From Acetobacter pomorum (GTDB taxonomy: Bacteria > Pseudomonadota > Alphaproteobacteria > Acetobacterales > Acetobacteraceae), in the NCBI RefSeq assembly GCF_002738225.1, contig NZ_PEBQ01000144.1, positions 186,001 through 250,000 on the forward strand: a stretch of DNA of 64,000 nt, written 5' to 3'. This document shows positions 1 through 8,731 of this stretch, piece by piece. Within the stretch, counting starts at the first letter, position 1; every line of letters starts with the position of its first letter. The notes below the pieces were generated by a model, which was not told the DNA's origin, did no database searches, and saw nothing but the letters and a program-made list of their open reading frames with translations. A program made the translations under genes and the position numbers.

Positions 1-1180
1 CATGCGTGAAGAGGTTGTGCCCAAAAACATCCTCATGATCGGCCCTACCGGCTGCGGTAAAACGGAAATTGCCCGCAGGTTGGCCAAACTTGCGCAAGCC
101 CCTTTCTTGAAGGTGGAAGCCACCAAGTTTACCGAAGTGGGGTACGTGGGCCGTGATGTAGACAGCATTGTGCGCGATCTGGTGGAAGTTTCCATCACCA
201 TGCTGAAAACATCTCGCCGCAAGGATGTTGAAGAAAAGGCCCAGCAGGCAGCGGAAGAACGTATTGTGGATGCGCTGGCGGGGGAAGGATCTTCGGCCGA
301 CACAAAAAGCAAATTCCGCAGCATGCTGCGCAGCGGCCAGCTTGAAGACAAGGAAATTGATATTGCCGTAACCGAGCAGCCCCCTGCCGGAAGCAGTGAC
401 ATGCCCGGAGCCGTGCCGGGGCAGGCCATCAATGTAGGCGATATGATGAAAGCCTTCATGAATCGTGGCCCCAAGCAGAAAAAGCTCAAGGTTTCTGTGG
501 CACGCGAATATCTGAAGCGCGAAGAAGCGGACCGCCTGCTGGATGGTGAGGCCCTTACGCGGGAAGCCGTAGCCAATGCGCAGGAAAATGGCATTGTCTT
601 TTTAGATGAGATAGACAAGGTGTGTGCCCGTGCATCAGAAAGCGGTGCAAAAGGTGGTGATGTCTCCCGCGAAGGGGTGCAGCGTGACCTTCTGCCGCTG
701 ATTGAAGGCACAACCGTTTCCACCAAACATGGCCCGGTGAATACAGACCATATTCTGTTTATTGCCTCTGGCGCATTCCATTTGGCCAAGCCGTCTGACC
801 TGTTGCCAGAACTTCAGGGGCGTTTGCCTATTCGGGTAGAATTACAGCCGCTCAGCCGTGAGGATTTGCGCCGTATTTTAACAGACCCGGAGCATTCTTT
901 GCTCAAGCAATACATCGCGCTGATGGGCACAGAAGGCGTAACCCTGAACTTTACGGATGATGCCGTGGATGCGTTGGCCGAACTGGCAGCAGATATTAAT
1001 GACCGCGTAGAAAATATTGGGGCACGGCGGCTTGCCACGGTGCTGGAAAGATTGTTGGAAGATGTCTCTTTCACGGCATCGGACCGGAAGGGCGAAACCG
1101 TGGAAGTAAATGCTGCAATGGTGCAGGAAAAAGTCGCGCCACTGGCGCGCAAGGGAGATCTGAGCAGGTTTATTCTGTAA
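1..1180 (+). CDS. hslU: ATP-dependent protease ATPase subunit HslU (5' end outside window)
   Basis: AAA+ unfoldase that feeds substrates to the HslV peptidase in the cytoplasm. The reading frame is open from the left edge, so the first roughly 40 residues are missing; the ATG at base 2 is internal ([17 protein letters not shown]). Visible motifs are the Walker A GPTGCGKT, Walker B in [10 protein letters not shown], the family-specific I-domain in between, sensor-1 region [10 protein letters not shown], and the C-terminal [16 protein letters not shown] helix region. The end KGDLSRFIL matches the family's conserved C-terminus that inserts into HslV. The stop codon overlaps the start of the next gene by one base (TAATG), suggesting translational coupling. 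hslV is presumably just upstream, outside the window. Confidence 0.97.
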   Translation, partial: MREEVVPKNILMIGPTGCGKTEIARRLAKLAQAPFLKVEATKFTEVGYVGRDVDSIVRDLVEVSITMLKTSRRKDVEEKAQQAAEERIVDALAGEGSSADTKSKFRSMLRSGQLEDKEIDIAVTEQPPAGSSDMPGAVPGQAINVGDMMKAFMNRGPKQKKLKVSVAREYLKREEADRLLDGEALTREAVANAQENGIVFLDEIDKVCARASESGAKGGDVSREGVQRDLLPLIEGTTVSTKHGPVNTDHILFIASGAFHLAKPSDLLPELQGRLPIRVELQPLSREDLRRILTDPEHSLLKQYIALMGTEGVTLNFTDDAVDALAELAADINDRVENIGARRLATVLERLLEDVSFTASDRKGETVEVNAAMVQEKVAPLARKGDLSRFIL

Positions 1181-1623
1181 TGGAAGCACCATTTGTAACG
1201 CCGCAGGAAGATACGGCAGAAGAAGCTATTGAAGCCATCCGTGATGAGCTGGAAATCTTTGATGATTGGATGGAGCGGTATCAGTACATCATAGAAATGG
1301 GGCGCAAGCTGCCCCCATTCCCGAAAGAATGGTGTGATGATGCCCACCGCGTGCCTGGCTGTCAAAGCCAGGTATGGCTGGAAGAAAAGGAAGAGGACGG
1401 CAAACTGTATTTTGCAGGCCTGTCTGACGCCGCCATAGTGTGCGGGTTGGTGGCCTTGCTATTGCGCGTATATTCCGGCCGATCCAAGGAAGAAATTCAG
1501 GCAACAGACCCCAAGTTCCTGCGTGATCTGGGGCTTGTGCAGGCTCTTTCCACTAACCGAGGAAATGGGGTGGAAGCTATGGCGCGGGCTATTCGTTCCG
1601 TTGCGGCTTCTGCTGTGGCCTGA
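1180..1623 (+). CDS. sufE: SufE family cysteine desulfuration protein
   Basis: SufE accepts sulfur from the cysteine desulfurase SufS for Fe-S cluster assembly. The 147-residue product has the usual SufE length and fold signature: the acceptor cysteine is C61 in RVPGCQSQVWL, followed by the GLVALLLRVYSGRS helix and the conserved LGLVQALSTNRGNGVEAM segment near the C-terminus. It overlaps the hslU stop by one base and is followed by a strong hairpin terminator, so it is probably the last gene of the hslVU unit. The suf operon itself is not in this window; separation of sufE from it is common in Alphaproteobacteria. Confidence 0.93.
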   Translation: MEAPFVTPQEDTAEEAIEAIRDELEIFDDWMERYQYIIEMGRKLPPFPKEWCDDAHRVPGCQSQVWLEEKEEDGKLYFAGLSDAAIVCGLVALLLRVYSGRSKEEIQATDPKFLRDLGLVQALSTNRGNGVEAMARAIRSVAASAVA

Positions 1624-1674
1624 ACTGAATGTGAATTGCGCCGCCTTTATAGAGGTGGTGCAATTTCAAATAAA

Positions 1675-1713
1675 AAACCGGCGTGCTGGAAAAATCCAGC
1701 CGCCGGTTTTTTT
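1675..1713. terminator. Bidirectional intrinsic terminator between sufE and aldH
   Basis: Two 15-base arms (AAACCGGCG + GCTGGA with one bulged T) pair around an AAAA loop and are followed by a run of seven T. The A-run before the left arm gives a T-run on the other strand, so it can end both the plus-strand sufE transcript and the minus-strand aldehyde dehydrogenase transcript. Confidence 0.85.
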
Positions 1714-1749
1714 ATGCCTGCTTTACAGAAAAGCGGGTGCCTGAAAAAA

Positions 1750-4077
1750 TCAGGCGTTCCCTTTTTCTTTCAGCGCTTTCAAGATATCAGCAGGGCGCAC
1801 GGGCAGATGCCGCATACGCACGCCAACAGCATTGAAAATGGCGTTGCCAATAGCTGGGGCAATGGTGGTGACACCCGGTTCACCAAGCCCCATGGGTTTT
1901 TCTGTGCTGGGCAGGAATTCAATATCCATATCCGGCACATCTGTAATACGCAGGGGCGTATAGGTGTTCAGGTTACGGTCACGCACGTTGCCGTTTTCAA
2001 TTTCCGTGCCTTCAAACAGCGCCATGCTCAGGCCCCACAGTGCACCGCCTTCGGTCTGGGCCAAAGCGCCGTCCGGGTCAATAATCGTGCCGGCATCCAG
2101 CACCAGCCAGATTTTCTGGCAGGTTACAACGCCTGTTTCGCGGTCAACATGCACCTGTGCGGCACCTGCTGTCCATGTTGGCATGTTGCGTTCCTGTCCA
2201 AAGGTGGTGGCAATGCCAATGGCCGTATCTTTAGGCAGGCTAACTTTGCCGTAACCGCACTTTTCCACCAACTTTTTAAGCACATTGGCCTGACGGGATG
2301 CCCCACCAACAGAGTTGGGAGCACTGCCAGCATTACGGCCCTTGCAGGTTAGCAGCCCAAGGCGGAAATCAACTGGGTCTTTCCCATAATCATGGGCCAG
2401 TTCATCCAAAAAGCTTTCATGCGCCCAAGGTGTCCAGCCGGAACTGACCGAACGTAGCCAGCCGGGGCGGAAGGTGGCATCGGCCAGATCATTATCCAGC
2501 GCACGCACCAGAATGGGGCCAACATCGTACCAGTGGTCAGCGCCTGCAATGGCGAACTGATCGTATGGTTTGCCGTCTTCACCTTTTTCCATAAAGGCAG
2601 CAGCCATCACGCCTGTTGGCCAGCCGGCGGAAGCATGATGTTCCCACCCGTTAATGGAACCATCCTTGTTAACACCAGCGCGCACTGTTTGGATGGAGGG
2701 GGAACGGATGGAATCAAACAGCACGTCATCAGAACGGGTGAAGACGAGTTTAACAGGCTTGCCACCCAGCGCCTTGGAAATAAGCGCGGCGGGAACTGCG
2801 TAATCCCCGTTCAGGCGGCGGCCAAAGCCACCCCCCAGCAGGTAGCTGCGCATCACCACATCGGATTCAGGAACCTGAAGCGCTTTGGCAATAACGGGCA
2901 GGAACAGGGTCTGCCACTGGTTGCCGCAATGCACTTCCCACTTGCCTTCATGCTGGCGGGCAAGAGCGTTCATGGGTTCCAGCTGATAATGCAGCACGGA
3001 AGAGCACGTATAAGTGCGTTCCACTACCTTATCGGCTTTGCCCAGTGCCTCATCCACTCCGGCATCATTGAAGATGCGCGAACCGCCGGTTTTTTCGGCA
3101 ATCTGCTTGCGGCCGTATTCAATAATGTCCTGTTCGGTCACGTTGGCGGTTTTACCCGGCGTCCACGTTACTTTCAGGGCATCTGTTGCGCGGATGGCAG
3201 CAGGGTAGGAGGAAGCCAGAACAGCTACCCAGCCCGGTACTGTGTTGGAGGGATCATCCAGCACAATGTAGCGGATATAGCCCTTAACCTTTTTGGCTTC
3301 TGTATCATCAACAGAAACCACTTTGGAGCCATACCGCGTGGGCGGCATTTTGGGGCGGGCATACACCATGCCTTCCAGCTTGGCATCAATGCCATAAATG
3401 GCCGTGCCATCTGTTTTAGATGGAATGTCCAGCGCTTTAACTTCACGCCCGATCAACCGATGTTCGGATGAGGGTTTTAGCGGCAGCTTGGCCATTTCAT
3501 CTGGCGTAAAGGTGCGGGTGGGGTGCGCACGGCTTACAATTTCGCCGTAGGAAATGGAGCGCTTGCCCGCAATAACCTGCCCATTACGTGCAATACAGGC
3601 AGATGGCGCCACACCCAGCAAGCGTGCCCCTTCATCCACCATTACAGTGCGGGCTGCAGCCCCAGCCTGACGGAACTGATCCCACGTCATCCAGACAGAC
3701 CAAGAACCACCTGTAACCATCAGGCCCCATTTGGGGTCTGTATCCACATAGGTGATCTTAACCTTGTCCCAGTCTGCTTCCATTTCATCGGCAATAATCC
3801 GGGCAAGGGCGGTGCCAACATGCTGGCCCATTTCTGCACGGATAACGTTTACGTTCACCCAGCCATCCGGTGCAATGGAGCACCAGATTGTGGGTTCAAA
3901 CGCACCACCGGCGGGCAGATTGGCTGCGGCCTGCGGATAAACCTGCGCAGCATTACCCTGCCGTGCAAAGCCGAACATAAAGGCCGAGCCCATGGCCGTA
4001 AGCAGAAAACCGCGGCGTGTGGGCCCACGGCCAGCGGCCCGATCCTGCCGGGCTGCAATGCGTTCCAGCTTACCCAT
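1750..4077 (-). CDS. aldH: Membrane-bound aldehyde dehydrogenase, molybdopterin large subunit
   Basis: Catalytic subunit of the periplasm-facing quinone-linked aldehyde dehydrogenase that turns acetaldehyde into acetic acid. About 775 residues, xanthine dehydrogenase family. A twin-arginine signal (TRRGFLL near residue 20) fits Tat export of a folded molybdoprotein. Cofactor-binding landmarks include GGSWSVWMTWDQF, GGGFGRRLNGDYAVPAA and the C-terminal EKPMGLGEPG with the family's active-site glutamate. The chosen ATG at 4077 overlaps the end of the small-subunit gene by 8 bases; the longer frame upstream has no reason to be used. It reads much like AldH of Komagataeibacter as I recall it. Last gene of the cytochrome, 2Fe-2S, molybdopterin operon. 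Confidence 0.93.
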   Translation of the reverse strand: MGKLERIAARQDRAAGRGPTRRGFLLTAMGSAFMFGFARQGNAAQVYPQAAANLPAGGAFEPTIWCSIAPDGWVNVNVIRAEMGQHVGTALARIIADEMEADWDKVKITYVDTDPKWGLMVTGGSWSVWMTWDQFRQAGAAARTVMVDEGARLLGVAPSACIARNGQVIAGKRSISYGEIVSRAHPTRTFTPDEMAKLPLKPSSEHRLIGREVKALDIPSKTDGTAIYGIDAKLEGMVYARPKMPPTRYGSKVVSVDDTEAKKVKGYIRYIVLDDPSNTVPGWVAVLASSYPAAIRATDALKVTWTPGKTANVTEQDIIEYGRKQIAEKTGGSRIFNDAGVDEALGKADKVVERTYTCSSVLHYQLEPMNALARQHEGKWEVHCGNQWQTLFLPVIAKALQVPESDVVMRSYLLGGGFGRRLNGDYAVPAALISKALGGKPVKLVFTRSDDVLFDSIRSPSIQTVRAGVNKDGSINGWEHHASAGWPTGVMAAAFMEKGEDGKPYDQFAIAGADHWYDVGPILVRALDNDLADATFRPGWLRSVSSGWTPWAHESFLDELAHDYGKDPVDFRLGLLTCKGRNAGSAPNSVGGASRQANVLKKLVEKCGYGKVSLPKDTAIGIATTFGQERNMPTWTAGAAQVHVDRETGVVTCQKIWLVLDAGTIIDPDGALAQTEGGALWGLSMALFEGTEIENGNVRDRNLNTYTPLRITDVPDMDIEFLPSTEKPMGLGEPGVTTIAPAIGNAIFNAVGVRMRHLPVRPADILKALKEKGNA

Positions 4078-4546
4078 GAGATGCCTCCTCCTTCTGCATG
4101 GCGGCGGCTGCTTTCTTGATGGCCTTACGGATGCGCACATACGTCATGCAGCGGCACAGGCTGCCGCCCATAACACCATCAATCTGCTCATCCGTCGGGT
4201 CTGGATAATCTTTCAGAAGGCTAACAGCCTGCATGATCTGGCCGGACTGACAATAACCACACTGTGGAACCTGAATATCTTTCCAGGCTTCCTGCACAGG
4301 GTGTTTGCCTTCTGGGTGCAGGCCTTCAATGGTGGTCACATCAGCGCCTTCAATGGAGCTGATGGGCGTAATGCAGGAGCGGGTGGCACGGCCACCCACC
4401 AGTACGGTGCATGCACCGCACTGGCCTACGCCACAACCAAACTTTGTGCCTGTCTGGTCCAGATCATCACGCAGGGCCCACAACAGGGGGGTATCTTCTG
4501 GCACATCGACGGAAACGTCACGGCCATTGAGTTTGAACTTTATCAT
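4070..4546 (-). CDS. aldF: Aldehyde dehydrogenase, 2Fe-2S small subunit
   Basis: Electron-transfer subunit carrying two [2Fe-2S] clusters between the molybdenum site and the cytochrome subunit. The 158-residue protein has the plant-ferredoxin-type set C38, C43, C46 and C58 (GCGVGQCGACTVL) and the second set C96, C99, C131 and C133 (QCGYCQSG and CRCMTY), as expected for the small subunit of xanthine dehydrogenase-family enzymes. There is no signal peptide, consistent with export together with the Tat-targeted large subunit. It sits between the cytochrome gene (20-base gap) and the large subunit (8-base overlap). Confidence 0.95.
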   Translation of the reverse strand: MIKFKLNGRDVSVDVPEDTPLLWALRDDLDQTGTKFGCGVGQCGACTVLVGGRATRSCITPISSIEGADVTTIEGLHPEGKHPVQEAWKDIQVPQCGYCQSGQIMQAVSLLKDYPDPTDEQIDGVMGGSLCRCMTYVRIRKAIKKAAAAMQKEEASHG

Positions 4547-4566
4547 CTCTTGCTCCGTGTTCCGTC

Positions 4567-5895
4567 TTAGTGCGAAGAATTGACAGGAACTGGCTGGACG
4601 GTCTTGCGCACTTCGGCGGCCTTTTTCTCAAGGTTTGTCCACGGTGGCAGTGTGGTGCGGGTGCGGCGCAGATAAGCGGCAATGCGGGCCATATCCTTGT
4701 CGGACAACGCATTGTAGAAGCTGGGCATGGCCACGCCAGATTGCCCTTCTTCCGCCGTAAGCCCACGTAGCATGACTTGATACAGGTTTGTGGGTTCATC
4801 CAGCCACAATGCATTGTTCAGCGCCAGATCCGGGCGACCCAGAACAGGCGTGGGCGCTGCGTTGTAATGGCAGGCCGCACAGGCGCCCTGATACAGCTTT
4901 GCATCCGGGTCCACATTCGGGCCGATCAGATCGGTTTTGGATTCTTCCATGGCGCGGGCCAGTGCGGCCTTGTCGTTCTTTTCACGCTCGGCGGCATGGT
5001 CCACATCCGCAAAGTAATGCGCAATGGCGTGCACATCTTCTTCCGGCACGGTGGACAGGAAGCGATGCGGCACGGGGGACATAGGCCCGCCAGCCGGGCC
5101 GTGCAGCGGGGCTACACCAAACCGCAGATACTGGTACAGCTCATCTTCGGTCCATGTGGTGGGGGTTGGGTTGTGCTCGTTAAGGGCAGGCGCAATCCAG
5201 TTATCCACCACAGCACCTTCGTAGGCAGAGCCTTTCTTTTCGGCCCCCATAAGGTCACGCGGGGTATGGCACGCGCCGCAATGGGCATTGCCTTCGGCCA
5301 GATAGGCGCCGCGGTTCCACAACGCATCATGCCGAGGGTCGGGCTTGTACACGCCGGGGCGCAGATATAGCAGCTTCCAGCCTGCCTGAAGAATACGCAG
5401 GCTGAGCGGGAAGGGCAGCTCGTTCGGGCGGCGAGACATATGCACGGCCGGGCGTGTCATGATGTACGCATACAGGTCAGAAATATCCTGATCCGTCATC
5501 TTGGTGAAATGATCGTACGGGAAAGCCGGGATCAGATGCGCACCCTTGCGGGAAACACCAAGATGCATGGCGCGGCGGAAGGCCTCTTCCGACCAGGCGC
5601 CAATGCCCATTTCAACATCTGGTGTGATGTTGGAAGAATAGATGGCCCCAAATGGAGTATCCATTTTATAGTCACCGGCCAGTTCCGGGCCACCACCGTT
5701 ATCTGTGCGGGTGTGACATTCTGCGCAATACCCTTCGGCCGCCACAATCCGCCCGCGCTCTATCTGCTCGGCAGAAAAGCTGGCGGGGTTTGGCCGCTCA
5801 ATCGGGGCAATTGGTGGATACCATGCATAATATAAGAACCCGAGCCCCCCAAGGACCCCGGCCGCGGCTACTCCCGCTAGAAGACGTTTGATCAC
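4567..5895 (-). CDS. aldG: Aldehyde dehydrogenase, cytochrome c subunit (three haems)
   Basis: Membrane-anchored c-type cytochrome that passes electrons from the dehydrogenase to ubiquinone. Three haem motifs are visible: CAECH near the N-terminus, CGACH in the middle and CAACH in the C-terminal third. An N-terminal hydrophobic stretch (LLAGVAAAGVLGGLGFLYYAW) is the signal/anchor. I prefer the GTG at 5895, directly before the signal and preceded by a G-rich ribosome site; an ATG 57 bases upstream (5952) in the same frame is possible but adds a non-signal-like leader. First gene of the operon. About 440 residues, the size expected for the cytochrome subunit. Confidence 0.92.
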   Translation of the reverse strand: MIKRLLAGVAAAGVLGGLGFLYYAWYPPIAPIERPNPASFSAEQIERGRIVAAEGYCAECHTRTDNGGGPELAGDYKMDTPFGAIYSSNITPDVEMGIGAWSEEAFRRAMHLGVSRKGAHLIPAFPYDHFTKMTDQDISDLYAYIMTRPAVHMSRRPNELPFPLSLRILQAGWKLLYLRPGVYKPDPRHDALWNRGAYLAEGNAHCGACHTPRDLMGAEKKGSAYEGAVVDNWIAPALNEHNPTPTTWTEDELYQYLRFGVAPLHGPAGGPMSPVPHRFLSTVPEEDVHAIAHYFADVDHAAEREKNDKAALARAMEESKTDLIGPNVDPDAKLYQGACAACHYNAAPTPVLGRPDLALNNALWLDEPTNLYQVMLRGLTAEEGQSGVAMPSFYNALSDKDMARIAAYLRRTRTTLPPWTNLEKKAAEVRKTVQPVPVNSSH

Positions 5896-6298
5896 TCTAC
5901 CCCCAATCCCGTGAAAAACGTACCATCTGGCGGGTGGCATGCAGACCAGCATGCCTTGAGCCGATGGATGAGCGTCTGAGGTTCGTTTCCTGATTCAGGA
6001 CAATTCTTATCTGGATTTGCGATGTAAATAAACGCATAGGTTCCGCTGTATTGCAGCAGAATCTGAATAAGATTTATTTGCCCTGCGAGAATATTGCAGA
6101 AAAACAGGGAGTTTTGTCTTTATCTATATTTTTGCATATATAGTTAAGTGCTGCTTTTGCATGTATGCCATGCACTCAGTTCTTGAAAGAAATCATATTT
6201 CAGCGATGAAAGAGGCCACCGCACCCTCTGTCCTGCCCATTTTCGGGGCGTATGGACCACAGGATGCGGTGGCAAAAGGCATGAACGCCTAAGGCAGA
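5896..6298. other. Intergenic region between aldehyde and mannitol dehydrogenase genes
   Basis: Roughly 400 bases without a convincing gene. The right-hand end of the aldG gene lies here, so its promoter must be inside, probably in the AT-rich part around 6000-6190. The only strong structure is the long imperfect hairpin at 6215-6273. No tRNA, insertion sequence end or clear operator was recognised. Confidence 0.6.
6215..6273. terminator. Long imperfect hairpin downstream of mannitol dehydrogenase
   Basis: Arms GCCACCGCA (6215-6223) and TGCGGTGGC (6265-6273) are perfectly complementary and continue as TCCTG/CAGGA after a 7-base bulge. It lies about 25 bases past the mannitol dehydrogenase stop and would be read by that transcript. 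There is no good T-run on the minus strand, so a terminator is only a tentative call; an mRNA 3' end stabiliser or small RNA is possible. Confidence 0.4.
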
Positions 6299-7771
6299 TT
6301 AGCCCATATGCTGGGCAAGGGTTTTGCGTGTACCCTGCGCGCGTATATTCTGGCGGAGTTTGACAACATCCGCACCAAATTCTGGATGATCTTTAAGGTT
6401 CCAGCCGGCAAAAACGGTCATCTGCAAACCTGCGGCCAGATCTTCCGCACGTGCCAGCGTCAGTTGCGCGGCGTTAAGTGCCGGTTCTGTAATGGTGTAA
6501 GGCTTGCCTGCATCTGTGGTGCCACGCAGATATTCCAAAAAACAGGCCGTGCCAAATGCCAGCCGCCAATGGTCACGCCCCGCACCCAAAACACCATTGA
6601 CCGTATCGGTCAGGAAAACAGGTAGTTTGGAGCCGCTATCAGAAGCAATGCGCAAAAGCTGATCGCCCACAGCGGGGTTGCGGAAGCGATGCAGCACTAA
6701 CTGGGCATACTGCGCCAGCGAGACACCGTGGGGTGGTGTAATGAAAGGTGAGGCATCTTCTGCCAGAAAACGTTCCAGATGCCCCAGTAGCAACGTATCT
6801 TCTATGGCATGCGGCACGGTGTCATACCCCATCAGCACACCGGGCAGGGCCAGCATGGAGTGGGAGGCATTGAGCATCCGCAGTTTCACCTGCTCATAAG
6901 GCCCAACATCATCTGTAAACTGTACGCCCACAGTTTCCAGTTCGGGCCGTCCATCGCAGAAATTATCTTCAATCACCCATTGGGTGAAGTCTTCTGCAAA
7001 AATGGGCATTTTGTCGGCAACGCCAGTTAAGGCATCCAGTCGTGTTATGTCGGCTTCGCCAACAGAAGGTGTAATCCGATCCACCATGCTGGAGGGGAAG
7101 GAAACATTTTCTTGCATCCATGCGCCCAAAATAGGGTCACGCGCTGTAGCATAGGTGCAGAAAGCCATGCGGGCGACCTTGCCATTATGGCGCAGATTAT
7201 CGCAGCTGAGCACTGTAAAGGGGCCGGTGCCGCTTTCACGCCGCTGGCGCAGGGCCTCACATACCAGACCAAAAGCTGTTTCAGGCACATCCCGCGCAAG
7301 ATCTGCTTTAATATCAGGATGATCCAGCATAAAGTTGCCTTTGGCATCCAGATAGTAGCCACCTTCTGTAATGGTGAGGGTAACAATTTTAATATCTGGG
7401 TCTGTCAGGCGCTTGATAGCGGCGGCACGATCTTTGGCGGCATGTATATATTCTTTAATGCTGCCGATAACGCTGCTTTCATGAGAACCATCGGGCGCAA
7501 AGGTGGTCAGGGTATATAAATTATCCTGTTCCGCCATAATGGCCGCACGTTTGTCCTCCCGTGCGGAATTGCGCAGGCCTATGCCAACAATGGCCCAGCC
7601 TTGCTGGCCCGCGCGTTCCAGCACCTTGTTGATATACATGGCCTGATGGGCGCGATGGAAGTTGCCCACGCCAAGATGTGCAATGCCTGCCGTGGTTTTC
7701 TGCCGATCATAGCGCGGCGTGGTGACCTGAACAGGAAGCTGGTGCAGTGTGGCGTTGGAAAGAGGAATCAT
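6299..7771 (-). CDS. Mannitol 2-dehydrogenase family (long-chain polyol dehydrogenase)
   Basis: NAD(P)-dependent oxidoreductase interconverting mannitol and fructose, or a related polyol/hexuronate. The 490 residues match the polyol-specific long-chain dehydrogenase family: nucleotide-binding IAHLGVGNFHRAHQAMY near residue 30, ITEGGYY, SCDNLRHNGK, and VDRITP. The catalytic lysine and its partners lie in YEQVKLRMLNASHSMLAL, as in Pseudomonas mannitol 2-dehydrogenase, which also has K-x-x-x-L-N-x-S-H. Fructuronate and tagaturonate reductases share this fold, so substrate is inferred. It is monocistronic with no sugar-uptake or regulator gene beside it; the upstream region is shared with the divergent rpmI gene. 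Confidence 0.85.
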   Translation of the reverse strand: MIPLSNATLHQLPVQVTTPRYDRQKTTAGIAHLGVGNFHRAHQAMYINKVLERAGQQGWAIVGIGLRNSAREDKRAAIMAEQDNLYTLTTFAPDGSHESSVIGSIKEYIHAAKDRAAAIKRLTDPDIKIVTLTITEGGYYLDAKGNFMLDHPDIKADLARDVPETAFGLVCEALRQRRESGTGPFTVLSCDNLRHNGKVARMAFCTYATARDPILGAWMQENVSFPSSMVDRITPSVGEADITRLDALTGVADKMPIFAEDFTQWVIEDNFCDGRPELETVGVQFTDDVGPYEQVKLRMLNASHSMLALPGVLMGYDTVPHAIEDTLLLGHLERFLAEDASPFITPPHGVSLAQYAQLVLHRFRNPAVGDQLLRIASDSGSKLPVFLTDTVNGVLGAGRDHWRLAFGTACFLEYLRGTTDAGKPYTITEPALNAAQLTLARAEDLAAGLQMTVFAGWNLKDHPEFGADVVKLRQNIRAQGTRKTLAQHMG

Positions 7772-7907
7772 GAAAGCCGTGTACCTCGCTTAAAAATATC
7801 TGTTGGGGAATAATGTTGCACAAAACGCAGCATAAGCAAGAAAGCTGCGCATGTGAGGCTTGAAAGTGATGGGGCTTTCCGTTAAGGGAGCGCATTCGCA
7901 CACGCGT

Positions 7908-7963
7908 CCGGGCTTGTAGGGCATGCCCGGCCGTGGTTGGTTGCCTTAATAATTTAAGGTAAC
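7908..7963 (+). promoter_or_regulatory. Stem-loops in the rpmI-rplT leader
   Basis: Two inverted repeats lie just upstream of rpmI: CCGGGC (7908-7913) with GCCCGG (7925-7930), containing the palindrome GGGCATGCCC, and GTTGCCTTAA (7940-7949) with TTAAGGTAAC (7954-7963, one G-T wobble). The second ends 29 bases before the rpmI start. In other bacteria the L35-L20 operon is controlled by L20 binding its mRNA leader, so an autoregulatory structure is plausible, but that is inference; they could also be promoter-region palindromes. Confidence 0.35.
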
Positions 7964-7992
7964 ATTATCCAGATTTGTTCAGGAGTGTTGAA

Positions 7993-8193
7993 ATGCCCAA
8001 GATGAAGACCAAGTCGTCGGTCAAAAAGCGGTTTAAAATCACCGCAACCGGCAAGGTGCTCTCTGGTCCGTGCGGTAAGCGCCACGGCCTTATCAAGCGC
8101 CCCCAGAAAATGAAGCGCTCCGCACGCGGCACGCAGACCATGACCCCGCAGGACGGCCGTACCGTCAAGCAGTGGGCCCCCTACGGGCTATAA
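7993..8193 (+). CDS. rpmI: 50S ribosomal protein L35
   Basis: Large-subunit ribosomal protein of 66 residues, highly basic, with the family signature [15 protein letters not shown] at the start and [15 protein letters not shown] in the middle. The ATG at 7993 follows AGGAG at 7981-7985; the frame continues upstream, but no earlier start makes a normal L35. It is followed 14 bases later by rplT. infC, which often precedes this pair in other bacteria, is not adjacent here. Confidence 0.97.
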   Translation: MPKMKTKSSVKKRFKITATGKVLSGPCGKRHGLIKRPQKMKRSARGTQTMTPQDGRTVKQWAPYGL

Positions 8194-8207
8194 GGAGCAT
8201 CTGATTC

Positions 8208-8567
8208 ATGGCACGTGTAAAACGGGGTGTGACCACCCTTGCTCGTCATAAAAAAGTTCTGGAACTGGCCAAGGGTTATCGCGGCCGCTCCTCCACCAAC
8301 TATCGCATTGCGCTCGAACGTGTTGAAAAGGCACTGCGCTATGCTTACCGTGACCGCCGCAACAAAAAGCGTGAATTCCGCGCTCTGTGGATTCAGCGTA
8401 TCAACGCTGCGGTGCGCGAACATGGCCTGACCTACAGCCGTTTCATCAACGGTCTGGACAAGGCTGGTATCGAAATCGACCGTAAGGTGCTGGCCGCCAT
8501 TGCGTTTGATGATGCCGCAACCTTTGCTGAAATCGTAAAGAAGGCTCAGGCTGCTCTGGCTGCCTGA
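8208..8567 (+). CDS. rplT: 50S ribosomal protein L20
   Basis: Large-subunit assembly protein that binds 23S rRNA. The 119-residue sequence begins [24 protein letters not shown] and shows the typical basic N-terminal helix and the globular C-terminal domain ([20 protein letters not shown]). Preceded by rpmI in the same operon and followed by a strong terminator at 8597-8626. L20 is the known autoregulator of this operon in several bacteria. Confidence 0.98.
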   Translation: MARVKRGVTTLARHKKVLELAKGYRGRSSTNYRIALERVEKALRYAYRDRRNKKREFRALWIQRINAAVREHGLTYSRFINGLDKAGIEIDRKVLAAIAFDDAATFAEIVKKAQAALAA

Positions 8568-8596
8568 TCTGCCTGTCTGATACGATAAGGTTGAAG

Positions 8597-8626
8597 AAAA
8601 GGCCGTCCCACGTGGGCGGCCTTTTT
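8597..8626 (+). terminator. Intrinsic terminator after rplT
   Basis: A GGCCG-TCCCA / TGGG-CGGCC stem with a tight CG loop is flanked by AAAA on the left and CTTTTT on the right. It separates rpmI-rplT from pheST, although partial read-through is possible. Confidence 0.85.
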
Positions 8627-8639
8627 GCTTGGTGCCGGG

Positions 8640-8662
8640 GAGGGAAGATGTGGTCTTCCCTC
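8640..8662 (+). promoter_or_regulatory. Hairpin covering the ribosome site of a pheS leader ORF
   Basis: A perfect 9-base-pair stem, GAGGGAAGA with TCTTCCCTC around the loop TGTGG. The left arm contains the GGAGGGA-like ribosome site of the leader ORF at 8648 and the A of its ATG, so folding would block that start. Seen directly; the regulatory meaning is inferred. Confidence 0.45.
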
Positions 8663-8725
8663 TTGGGGCTTTTCTCCCGCTGCGAGAGATTGTATCCGCC
8701 CGGTAAGCATTTTCTCCTCGCGTGA
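8648..8725 (+). CDS. Putative 25-codon leader ORF upstream of pheS
   Basis: A short ORF with a strong ribosome site (GGGAGGGAAG directly before the ATG). It encodes MWSSLLGLFSRCE followed by about a dozen residues ending HFLLA. Its TGA (8723-8725) is part of the TGAGG that serves as the pheS ribosome site, seven bases before the pheS ATG, so ribosomes ending here could reinitiate at pheS. It has only two Phe codons, so it is not a classical phenylalanine attenuator peptide. It may simply be chance. Confidence 0.35.
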   Translation: MWSSLLGLFSRCERLYPPGKHFLLA

Positions 8726-8731
8726 GGTTTC

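Noticed and set aside
1-60. Truncated hslU as a pseudogene
   Set aside because: The missing N-terminus is explained by the window edge; the frame is open at base 1.
1636-3471. Long plus-strand ORFs (238 and 312 codons) over the aldehyde dehydrogenase large-subunit gene
   Set aside because: Antisense shadows of aldH caused by codon bias; no family features and no ribosome sites.
7772-7992. Loss of infC before rpmI as a deletion scar
   Set aside because: The gene order infC-rpmI-rplT is not universal in Alphaproteobacteria; nothing in the sequence indicates a deletion.
8648-8725. Classical phenylalanine attenuator in the pheS leader
   Set aside because: The leader ORF has only two Phe codons and no clear pair of alternative terminator/antiterminator stems, so only a coupling role is suggested.
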